A DNA stretch of 6,798 nucleotides from Ilumatobacteraceae bacterium (lineage in GTDB: Bacteria > Actinomycetota > Acidimicrobiia > Acidimicrobiales > Ilumatobacteraceae): the NCBI GenBank assembly GCA_025464045.1, contig JAODBQ010000141.1, positions 1-6,798 on the forward strand. The letters run 5' to 3'. The stretch's first letter is position 1, and every line of letters begins with the position of its first letter. This document shows positions 1 through 5,454 of this stretch, piece by piece. Below the pieces are notes generated by a model, which saw only the letters and a program-made list of their open reading frames with translations, was not told the origin of the DNA and did no database searches. A program made the translations under genes and the position numbers.

Positions 1-10
1 TGCACACGTT

Positions 11-33
11 GAGCGGTGACGAGCGGTGACGAG
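11..33. repeat. 10-bp tandem direct repeat (2.3 copies)
   Basis: The unit GAGCGGTGAC occurs at 11-20 and again at 21-30, followed by a partial third copy (GAG). It lies near the left window edge, outside any gene I can support. All three plus-strand frames hit a stop here (TGA at 10-12, 17-19 and 27-29), so a plus-strand gene entering from the left would have to end in this stretch. Whether one does cannot be told from this window. Confidence 0.7.
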
Positions 34-61
34 CTCGACCGGATCGGGCCTCGTCGTCCTA

Positions 62-80
62 CTGGTCATCGCCTGACCGG
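62..80. other. Short inverted repeat in the left intergenic region
   Basis: GGTCA (64-68) and TGACC (74-78) form perfect 5-bp arms around a 5-base spacer, and C62/G80 with a T-G wobble can extend the stem. A second inverted repeat, CGTTC (93-97) with GAACG (106-110), follows. No T-run sits beside either, so a classical intrinsic terminator is not supported. The location, 3' of the GntR-type regulator gene, would suit a transcription end or an operator for a gene outside the window. The arms are short enough to arise by chance at this GC content. Confidence 0.3.
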
Positions 81-131
81 GGAATGCTCGGTCGTTCGAT
101 GTCCGGAACGGGCTCGCCCTGTTGCCCGAGC

Positions 132-872
132 TCAGTCGGGCGGGTTCAGGCGTCGGGTCATGCGGTCGACGTGGGCGGCTTGCGCGACAGCGGCGCGGCG
201 ACCGTCGCCGGCGAGCACGGCGTCGGCGATGGCGCGGCACGCGGCCTCGCCAGCGGCGACCAGGGCTGCACCGTCACCCTCGGGCGTCGGCTGGGTCATC
301 TCCAGCAGGTCGCCGCGCAGCAGGGCCATCGCCTTCGCGTGCACCTCGGTGAGCAGCGGGTTGGCGCACGCCCTGGCGAGGGCCTCGTGCAGCTGCACAT
401 CGAGCCGCCGCAGCTCGCCCATCGAGCTCACCGGCCGCGCGACGATCTCGGCGATCTCGGCGCGCTGCTCGGTCGTGGCGCGGCGCGCCGCGAGCTCGGC
501 GATGGCGGGCTCGATCGCGCCACGCAGCTCCAGCACCTGACGGGCCATCTCGGGAGACGAGGAACCGACCAGATGGAGGTCGGGAAGTCGCTCGGAGACG
601 ACGGAACGATTGCCCCGACGCTCGACGAAGCCGGCGATGACGAGACCCTGGATCGCCTCGCGCACCGACGTGCGGGCGACGCCGAACTCCTGGCACAACG
701 CCCGCTCAGCAGGTAGCGGCGAACCCGGCGCGAGCTCGCCGGTGTGGATCGCATCCGTGAGTCGCCGGCGCACCTGCGACGACACGGTGTCGCGGTGGAG
801 AGGATCGAACGTCGGACTGATGGTCAGACCGTATCGCGCGTCGGCGCTCGCCTGCCCATCGTCACGACCCAC
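132..872 (-). CDS. FadR-subfamily GntR transcriptional regulator with FCD ligand-binding domain
   Basis: This is a cytoplasmic DNA-binding regulator of about 246 residues. Residues 27-94 form the winged helix-turn-helix, including the GntR signature around LPAERALCQEFGVARTSVRE (53-72). Residues about 109-241 form the all-helical FCD domain, which in this family binds small metabolites, often carboxylic acids, through a metal site. Asp158 and His162 (RRLDVQLHEALARA) and the C-terminal His234 (AHVDRM) match usual metal ligands. The His normally found in the motif EHRAI is Cys212 here (ACRAIADAV). The start is uncertain: GTG at 872 gives a usual family length but has no clear ribosome binding site. 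GTG at 785 would give 217 residues and cut away the conserved-looking FDPLHRDTV lead-in, while CTG at 827 is a non-standard option. The gene begins 14 bp after the SWIM gene's stop, in the same direction, so it may be the last gene of that operon. An operator-like palindrome at 821-830 suggests autoregulation. The effector and targets cannot be inferred. Confidence 0.88.
   Translation of the reverse strand: MGRDDGQASADARYGLTISPTFDPLHRDTVSSQVRRRLTDAIHTGELAPGSPLPAERALCQEFGVARTSVREAIQGLVIAGFVERRGNRSVVSERLPDLHLVGSSSPEMARQVLELRGAIEPAIAELAARRATTEQRAEIAEIVARPVSSMGELRRLDVQLHEALARACANPLLTEVHAKAMALLRGDLLEMTQPTPEGDGAALVAAGEAACRAIADAVLAGDGRRAAVAQAAHVDRMTRRLNPPD
821..830. promoter_or_regulatory. Candidate FadR-type GntR operator at the regulator's own 5' end
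   Basis: The plus strand reads TGGTCAGACC, with perfect half sites GGTC and GACC around a central A at 826. Known FCD-family operators such as those of E. coli FadR and PdhR centre on TGGT...ACCA palindromes, and the FadR core is GGTCNGACC-like. Only the outermost base pair is broken here (T821 against G831). On the minus strand a TAnnnT hexamer (TACGGT, 833-828) overlaps it and could be a -10 element, but no good -35 is seen. If translation starts at 872, the site lies in codons 15-18. If it starts at 785, the site is in the leader. Confidence 0.5.
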
Positions 873-886
873 GTGCGGGCATGGCG

Positions 887-1765
887 TCAGATGACGTCGC
901 TGCTGGCGGCGCGCATCGCCTGCTGGGCGCTGCGGACCATCGCCGACAGGTCGAACGAGCCGAGTCGTTCCGAACCCAGCGACACCGGGGCGGAACGGGC
1001 CGGGGCGGGACGGGCCGGGGCGGCGACGCCCGATCCATCGCCCTCGGCGTCGGCGTCCGCCTCGCCACCCGGGCCCAGGGCGCCCACCGGAACATCGGTG
1101 ATCGCCGGCAAGGGGGCGGGGAAGTCGACGAACTCGAGCCACGCCGGAGTGGCGAACGGCGACGGCGGGCCGCCGGCACCGCGCCCCGCCGGACCCCTGC
1201 CGCCCGACGGGCCCCGGTTGACGGATCCACCCGCGACCGAGCGCTCGGGTGGAGCGCCCCAGCGACGCGAGCCGATCGTCGCCCGCTCCGGCGCGGCCAC
1301 GTCGCCGCAGCGCCAGGTCAACAGCAGCTCCGGCCGGTCGCTGGCCTCCTCACCGAACGCGAGCAGCACGGCGGCGGCGTGCTTGCAGACGCTGTCGTCC
1401 GCGTCGGGACACGTGCACACGACGTGCAAGTCGTCCGCGTCGGGGGTGATCGACATCAGCGCCTGGACGCTGGCGACGCCGCCGGCGGGCGATCGCACGA
1501 GGCTCGTGTGCACCTCGACCTCGTACGGCTCGCGCCGGCTCCCCTGCACCGTCCCGCGCAGCGTGCGCGACCCGACGACGAGCTCGGTGACCGAACCGCT
1601 CGAGGCGTACTCCCGACCGCGTCGGAACCGGCCCGCGTCGAGCAGGCCGGCGGTGGCGACCGAGAGCAGCGTGGCGACGAGCTTCGCGGGGGCGTCCGCG
1701 AGCTGTTGGCGGGTGCGCACCCGCGGCACGATGCGGACCGGAGCGGCGCTGCCCGCGTCGCTCAC
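887..1765 (-). CDS. SWIM zinc-finger domain protein, partner of the adjacent SNF2 ATPase
   Basis: This protein of about 292 residues has a single SWIM zinc finger of the form CxCx7CxH: Cys117, Cys119, Cys127 and His129 (VCTCPDADDSVCKHAAAVL). SWIM fingers bind zinc and are thought to mediate DNA or protein contacts; they recur in bacteria with SNF2-type ATPases. The roughly 115 residues before the finger look folded and resemble the lead-in usual for this family. After about residue 160 the chain turns to Gly/Pro/Arg-rich and Asp/Ala-rich low complexity (about 176-260), probably disordered. It ends in a short helix-like tail (SFDLSAMVRSAQQAMRAA). The GTG start at 1765 is chosen because it overlaps the SNF2 stop as GTGA, with GGTG a few bases upstream. 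The frame stays open to 2017, but that part lies entirely inside the SNF2 gene and is a shadow. No enzymatic motif is visible; a scaffold or nucleic-acid-recognition role for the ATPase is inferred. Confidence 0.88.
   Translation of the reverse strand: MSDAGSAAPVRIVPRVRTRQQLADAPAKLVATLLSVATAGLLDAGRFRRGREYASSGSVTELVVGSRTLRGTVQGSRREPYEVEVHTSLVRSPAGGVASVQALMSITPDADDLHVVCTCPDADDSVCKHAAAVLLAFGEEASDRPELLLTWRCGDVAAPERATIGSRRWGAPPERSVAGGSVNRGPSGGRGPAGRGAGGPPSPFATPAWLEFVDFPAPLPAITDVPVGALGPGGEADADAEGDGSGVAAPARPAPARSAPVSLGSERLGSFDLSAMVRSAQQAMRAASSDVI
986..1027. repeat. 15-bp tandem repeat within the SWIM gene, 2.8 copies
   Basis: Units at 986-1000 and 1001-1015 differ at one base (CGGGGCGGAACGGGC and CGGGGCGGGACGGGC), and a partial third runs to about 1027. 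On the minus strand the repeat encodes a five-residue period, APARP then APARS, in the disordered C-terminal part of the protein. The unit is a multiple of three, so copy-number change would keep the frame. It looks like slippage in a linker and not a mobile or regulatory repeat. Confidence 0.7.
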
Positions 1766-4704
1766 GAGGTCACCGCATGACGATCGAGGGTGACGAGCCC
1801 GCGCAGCTCGTCGGTGCTCATCTCGCTCAGCCAGCTCTCGCCTTCGCCACCCGGCCCGACGACAGAATCGGCGAGGGCGCGCTTGTCGTCGATCAACTGG
1901 GCCACGCGCTCCTCGATCGTTCCCTGGCAGACGAGCTTGTGCACGAACACCGACTGGGTTTGCCCGATGCGCCACGCACGGTCCGTCGCCTGGTCCTCCA
2001 CCGCGGGGTTCCACCAACGGTCGTAGTGCACGACGCGGCTGGCGGCGGTGAGGTTGAGCCCGGTGCCGCCTGCCTTGAGCGAGACGATCAGCAGCGGTGA
2101 GCCCTCGGCGAGCTGGAACTCCTCGACCATGCGATCCCGGCCGCGCCGGGCGACGCCGCCGTGGAGGAACGGCGCGTGGAGCTGGAACCGCTCCTGCAGG
2201 TGACGGGCGAGGAGCTCGCCCATCACCCGGTACTGGGTGAAGACGAGCGCCTGCTCGCCTGCGTCGAGCAGGTCGGCGACGAGCTCGTCGAACCGGGCGA
2301 GCTTGCCGCTGCGTCCGCCGAGGCGGGAACCGTCGCCGAGGGCGTGCGCGGGGTGGTTGCAGATCTGCTTGAGACGGGTGAGCGCGGCGAGGACGAGCCC
2401 GCGCCGGCGCATGCCCGATGCCTGCTCGGCGTCGACGAGCAGCTGATCCACCACGGCCTGGTACATCGCCGCCTGCTCGCGCGTCAACGACGCCCAGGCG
2501 ATCTGCTCGACCTTGTCCGGCAGGTCCGGCACGAGGGACTTGTCGGCCTTCGTGCGGCGCAGCAGGAACGGTGAGGTCAGCCGGCGCAGCGCTGCGGCGG
2601 CAGCGTCGTCACGGTGACGCTCGATCGGCAGGGCGAAGTGGGAACGGAAGTGGGCCTCGCTGCCGAGCAGGCCCGGGGCGACGACGTCGAGGATCGCCCA
2701 CAGCTCGCCGAGTCGGTTCTCGACCGGCGTCCCGGTGAGCGCGATGCGCTGCCCAGCGCGCAACCGGCGAACGGCCTTCGCCGCGTGGGTGTGCGGGTTC
2801 TTCACCGCCTGCGCCTCGTCGAGCACGACGGTGCTCCAGTCCACCTCGACCAGCGCGTCGATGTCCCGCGTGGCCGAGTGGTAGGTGGTGACGACGATGT
2901 CGGCCGCCGCGACCGCTCGCCGGAGCGCGTCGCCGCGTGGGCGCACGGTGCCGTGCAGGACGAGCAGGCGGGCCATCGGCACGAACCGCGCCGCCTCCTG
3001 TTGCCAGTTGCGCACAACCGACAGCGGGCAGAGCACGAGGTGCGGGCCGTCGATGCCGGCGAGGTGGGCGAGGGTGGTCGGCGTCTTGCCGAGCCCCATG
3101 TCGTCGGCGAGGCAGCCCCCGAGCCCGAGGCGGCGGAGGAACTGCAGCCAGCCGAGGCCGCGGAGCTGGTACGGGCGCAACGTGGCGGCGAACGCCGGGG
3201 GCACGTCGCCGTCGGTCAGCGAGGTGTCCGGCAACCCGGCGAGCAGCTCGCCGAGCCAGCCGCTGCCCGTGATGGTGGGGGCCGTCGGGGCGTCGGGGAC
3301 GGCGTCGGCAGCCGCGGCCGCGGCTTCCTCCTCGAGCTCGGCGGCGAGCTGCAACAGCCCGATGGTGCCGACGGTGCCGTGACGCTGACGGTGCTCGGAC
3401 ACCGCGACGAGGGCCCGGCGGACATCGTTGCCCTCGAGGCGGACCCAGCGGCCGCCGACCTCGATCAGGCTCGTGCCGAGCTCGGCGGCACGGCGCAGGG
3501 TCGCCTCGTCGACCGCTTCGTCGTCGACCACCACGTTCCAGTCGAGCAGCGCCTCCGCACCGAACCTCCCGGCACCCTCCGTCTTCGGCGTGGCGGTGGC
3601 GCGGACCTGCGGCCGCCGCCGGGCCAATTGCTCGGGGACGAGCAGTTCGACGCCGGCGGCGCGCACCGCGTCGTAGCGCTCGAGCACCAGCGCCGCCTGC
3701 TCGAGCTCGATCGAGGCGTCGAGCTCGGCGAGCGCGTCGACGACCTCGGGCAGGACCGTCGCGAGGCGGCCGGCCCCGAGATCCGCTGCCACCGACAGGT
3801 CGGCGAGGCGCTCGGGACCGCCCGCCAGTTGCAGCGCGGCCGGCGTGCCGCCGGCGACGTCCGCGATCGTGCACCAGCGCGAGGAGTCGTCGCTGTCCAC
3901 GAGCTCCAGGGTGACCGGCCAGTCCCCGCCGACGTCGTCGGGCAGCGCGAGGCGCAGACGGGTGCGCACGATGGGGCCGCCGGCGATGCGCGCCTGCATC
4001 CGCTCGAAGGCGGTCGCGGCCACGGCCAGGTGCGGCTCCAACGCCTCCGATCCCGCCATCCCGAACTCGGCGTCGCCGGCGAGTGCCTTGCCGACGGACC
4101 GCGCCGCGCTCGCCCACGCCTGGCGCACGGTGCCGACGTCTGCACGCCAGCCGACCGCGCGCAGGACCGACCGCGCGGCGACGTCCACGAACCGGTCCAG
4201 CACGATGCCGGCCAGCAGGGCACCGTGGTCCGGCGCCTTCGGCACCTCGACCACCAGCGCGGCCGCGCACACCGGCGGCATCGACGGGCCCATCGCCGCG
4301 ACGATCGCGGCTCGATCGGTGTCCAGCGGACGCCACGACGCCAGCCAGTGGCGCTGGTCGCGCTGCTCGAGCCGGGGCAGCACCCGCCCGGCGCGGACCA
4401 GTCCCACCGCGTGCTCGCGCAGGGCACCGAACCAGCGCATCGACGGGCTGGCGGTGGAGGCCACCTCACCGAGCGTCACGAACGCCTCCGGTGCGATGTG
4501 CTGGCCGATCACCTGCAGGTCACCGGTGGGCACCCGCAGATGCCCGATGGTGGTGTGCGACCACGGCAGGCCGCCGTGGAACGAGCGCGCCAGGCTCGCC
4601 GGGATGTTCGCACCGACCCGGCTCTGCGCCGGCAGCCAGGCCAGGAGACCGTCGCGCGCCCAGGTGAGCTGGAGGCTGGCCGCTGGGCGGTCGTCGACGA
4701 TCAT
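1762..4704 (-). CDS. SNF2-family DNA-dependent ATPase (helicase superfamily 2)
   Basis: This 980-residue protein is a bacterial SNF2 ATPase of the long type with a large N-terminal region. Residues 1 to about 500 carry no catalytic motif. The part just before the ATPase core matches the SNF2-associated region of bacterial members and includes an acidic/alanine stretch at about 458-468. The core starts at LRPYQLRGLGWL (about 509-520). Motif I is DDMGLGKT (534-541, Lys540), motif Ia is near VLCPLSVVRNWQ (557-568), and motif II is DEAQ (629-632). Motif III is LTGTP (656-660). The second RecA lobe has LVFTQYR (820-826), GGTGLNLT (879-886) and motif VI DQATDRAWRIGQ (904-915, Arg909 and Arg912). 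All motifs look intact, so it should be an active ATPase that translocates on or remodels nucleoprotein rather than a classical unwinding helicase. The start is ATG at 4704, where AGGG (4713-4710) sits five bases upstream; GTG at 4710 would add two residues and overlap that site. The stop overlaps the SWIM start by four bases. The DNA target and biological role are unknown; repair, transcription-related remodelling and defence are all possible. Confidence 0.95.
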   Translation of the reverse strand: MIVDDRPAASLQLTWARDGLLAWLPAQSRVGANIPASLARSFHGGLPWSHTTIGHLRVPTGDLQVIGQHIAPEAFVTLGEVASTASPSMRWFGALREHAVGLVRAGRVLPRLEQRDQRHWLASWRPLDTDRAAIVAAMGPSMPPVCAAALVVEVPKAPDHGALLAGIVLDRFVDVAARSVLRAVGWRADVGTVRQAWASAARSVGKALAGDAEFGMAGSEALEPHLAVAATAFERMQARIAGGPIVRTRLRLALPDDVGGDWPVTLELVDSDDSSRWCTIADVAGGTPAALQLAGGPERLADLSVAADLGAGRLATVLPEVVDALAELDASIELEQAALVLERYDAVRAAGVELLVPEQLARRRPQVRATATPKTEGAGRFGAEALLDWNVVVDDEAVDEATLRRAAELGTSLIEVGGRWVRLEGNDVRRALVAVSEHRQRHGTVGTIGLLQLAAELEEEAAAAAADAVPDAPTAPTITGSGWLGELLAGLPDTSLTDGDVPPAFAATLRPYQLRGLGWLQFLRRLGLGGCLADDMGLGKTPTTLAHLAGIDGPHLVLCPLSVVRNWQQEAARFVPMARLLVLHGTVRPRGDALRRAVAAADIVVTTYHSATRDIDALVEVDWSTVVLDEAQAVKNPHTHAAKAVRRLRAGQRIALTGTPVENRLGELWAILDVVAPGLLGSEAHFRSHFALPIERHRDDAAAAALRRLTSPFLLRRTKADKSLVPDLPDKVEQIAWASLTREQAAMYQAVVDQLLVDAEQASGMRRRGLVLAALTRLKQICNHPAHALGDGSRLGGRSGKLARFDELVADLLDAGEQALVFTQYRVMGELLARHLQERFQLHAPFLHGGVARRGRDRMVEEFQLAEGSPLLIVSLKAGGTGLNLTAASRVVHYDRWWNPAVEDQATDRAWRIGQTQSVFVHKLVCQGTIEERVAQLIDDKRALADSVVGPGGEGESWLSEMSTDELRGLVTLDRHAVTS

Positions 4705-4709
4705 GACCA

Positions 4710-4713
4710 CCCT
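4710..4713 (-). promoter_or_regulatory. Ribosome binding site of the SNF2 gene
   Basis: On the minus strand AGGG lies five bases before ATG at 4704. This spacing supports ATG over GTG at 4710, because that GTG shares the last G of the AGGG. The site is inside the 3' arm of the hairpin at 4710-4729. Confidence 0.6.
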
Positions 4714-4729
4714 GCGAGCCTACGCAGGG
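4710..4729 (-). promoter_or_regulatory. Perfect 7-bp hairpin between the CAP and SNF2 genes, covering the SNF2 ribosome binding site
   Basis: On the minus strand CCCTGCG (4729-4723) and CGCAGGG (4716-4710) pair perfectly around the 6-base loop TAGGCT. The hairpin starts 11 bases after the CAP stop codon, and its 3' arm contains the AGGG that serves the SNF2 start. No U-run follows (TGGTCATG), so a classical intrinsic terminator is unlikely. A ribosome ending translation of the CAP gene would overlap the stem, so coupling of the two genes is plausible. Function is inferred. Confidence 0.55.
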
Positions 4730-4740
4730 GGTGTCGCACC

Positions 4741-5256
4741 TCAGCGGGGCGTGGCCAGGTCCATCGTCCAGTAGACGACGCCGTTCGCCCCCTGGGTCGA
4801 GGCGACGCCGATGTTCGTGAACGCCGGGTCGAGGATGTTGCGCCGATGGCCGCTGCTGTTCATCCACGCATCCATCACCTGGCTCGGCGTCGCCTGGCCA
4901 GCCGCGACGTTCTCGCCCCACGTGCTCCAGGCGAAGCCGACGATCTCCAGTCGTTGGCCGGCATCGGAGCCGTCGGCGCCGCTGTGCGTCATCACCTGGC
5001 GGCTGGCCTGGTCGGCCGACTGGACCTTGGCCGCGGCGTCGAGCAGCACGTTCTCGGCCACCGCCGGGACGCCCGCGGCGGCACGTTGCTGGTTGACGAT
5101 CTGCACGACGGTGGTCGCCGCCGGCGGGGCGACGCGGACCGCCGGCTTGGTGGCCGACGTGTCGCACGCACGCACCAACGTGCCCGCGCCCACGAGGCCC
5201 ATCGTCACGGTGAAGCCGAACGCGCCGAGTCGTTGATGGAGCCGGATCCTGGCCAT
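4741..5256 (-). CDS. Secreted CAP/SCP1-domain protein (YkwD-like)
   Basis: This 171-residue protein has an N-terminal export signal: basic residues (MARIRLHQR) followed by a hydrophobic run at about 10-28. Cleavage after Ala30 (VRA) is likely. Cys31 directly follows, but the Arg at -2 fits a lipobox poorly. The rest is one CAP domain: NQQRAAAGVPAV (55-66), His91 in MTHSG, Glu115 in WGENVA, His137 in SGHRRNIL, and the closing strand VYWTMDLATP. His91, Glu115 and His137 are the conserved cavity residues of the family. Bacterial members are extracellular, some linked to the cell wall, spores or calcium binding, but the activity of most is unknown. The start is ATG at 5256, because GGAG at 5268-5265 lies eight bases upstream; ATG at 5262 would leave only two bases. 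The open frame extends far upstream, but that part is antisense to the amidohydrolase gene. It lies 36 bp upstream of the SNF2 gene in the same direction; a functional link is not evident. Confidence 0.93.
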   Translation of the reverse strand: MARIRLHQRLGAFGFTVTMGLVGAGTLVRACDTSATKPAVRVAPPAATTVVQIVNQQRAAAGVPAVAENVLLDAAAKVQSADQASRQVMTHSGADGSDAGQRLEIVGFAWSTWGENVAAGQATPSQVMDAWMNSSGHRRNILDPAFTNIGVASTQGANGVVYWTMDLATPR

Positions 5257-5264
5257 CGTCATGT

Positions 5265-5268
5265 CTCC
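5265..5268 (-). promoter_or_regulatory. Ribosome binding site of the CAP gene
   Basis: On the minus strand GGAG is followed by ACATGACG and then ATG at 5256, an eight-base spacing. This decides the start against the ATG at 5262, which sits only two bases after GGAG. Confidence 0.7.
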
Positions 5269-5277
5269 GTTGTGCTT

Positions 5278-5296
5278 GGGGTCGATCCCCGGGGAT
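5278..5296. promoter_or_regulatory. Overlapping G4/C4 palindromes in the CAP gene leader
   Basis: ATCCCCGGGGAT (5285-5296) is a perfect 12-bp palindrome. The adjoining GGGG at 5278-5281 can instead pair with CCCC at 5287-5290; in the CAP transcript the partners GGGG (5294-5291) and CCCC (5281-5278) can also form a hairpin with a five-base loop. The elements lie ten bases upstream of the CAP ribosome binding site. A repressor operator or a leader hairpin are both possible; no known regulator is recognised. Confidence 0.4.
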
Positions 5297-5360
5297 TGGC
5301 ATGTCCGCTCCGGGCACGTGTGGTCCACGCACCTGGCCTGTCCGTCATCGGAACGTAACA

Positions 5361-5388
5361 CGCGATACGCGGCGCGCGGAAGCGCGCG
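5361..5388. promoter_or_regulatory. GC-rich inverted repeats in the divergent promoter region
   Basis: CGCGCG (5373-5378) and CGCGCG (5383-5388) flank GAAG and can form a stable tetraloop hairpin. Just before it, CGCG (5361-5364) and CGCG (5368-5371) flank ATA. They lie between the divergent CAP and amidohydrolase genes, where promoters for both must be. A minus-strand TAnnnT hexamer (TACGTT, 5357-5352) could be a -10 for the CAP gene, but I see no convincing -35 on either strand. Alternating CG runs are common at this GC content, so a specific role is not established. Confidence 0.35.
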
Positions 5389-5444
5389 TGACACGCTCGA
5401 CGGGTGGATCATGCCGAGCGCCGCGCACGGGGCCCGGCCGCTGC

Positions 5445-5448
5445 GGAG
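5445..5448 (+). promoter_or_regulatory. Ribosome binding site deciding the amidohydrolase start
   Basis: GGAG followed by six bases (ACGCTC) precedes GTG at 5455. The alternative in-frame GTG at 5404 has no comparable purine-rich site before it. Confidence 0.65.
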
Positions 5449-5454
5449 ACGCTC

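Noticed and set aside
26..76. Small plus-strand frame from GTG 26 encoding a hydrophobic 16-residue peptide
   Set aside because: It is too short, lacks a ribosome binding site and is best explained by chance.
124..141. 6-bp inverted repeat GCCCGA/TCGGGC spanning the regulator's stop codon, as a terminator
   Set aside because: There is no T-run after it on either strand, and a 6-bp GC stem is common at this composition.
873..1142. N-terminal extension of the GntR-type regulator
   Set aside because: It is a shadow of the SWIM gene in another frame, made of Arg/Gly/Pro low complexity; the winged helix only begins downstream of 872.
1766..2017. N-terminal extension of the SWIM protein
   Set aside because: It lies wholly inside the SNF2 gene, is Arg/Gly-rich without family resemblance, and the GTGA overlap gives a better start at 1765.
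3310..3325. Perfect 16-bp palindrome AGCCGCGGCCGCGGCT in the SNF2 gene
   Set aside because: It encodes part of a run of alanines in the SNF2 N-terminal region; GCC/GCG alanine codons produce such symmetry by themselves.
2614..5358. Plus-strand open frame of 914 codons antisense to the SNF2 and CAP genes
   Set aside because: Its product is Arg/Gly/Ala/His-rich low complexity with no recognisable domain. Long antisense open frames are expected opposite GC-rich genes, and the minus strand carries every SNF2 motif here.
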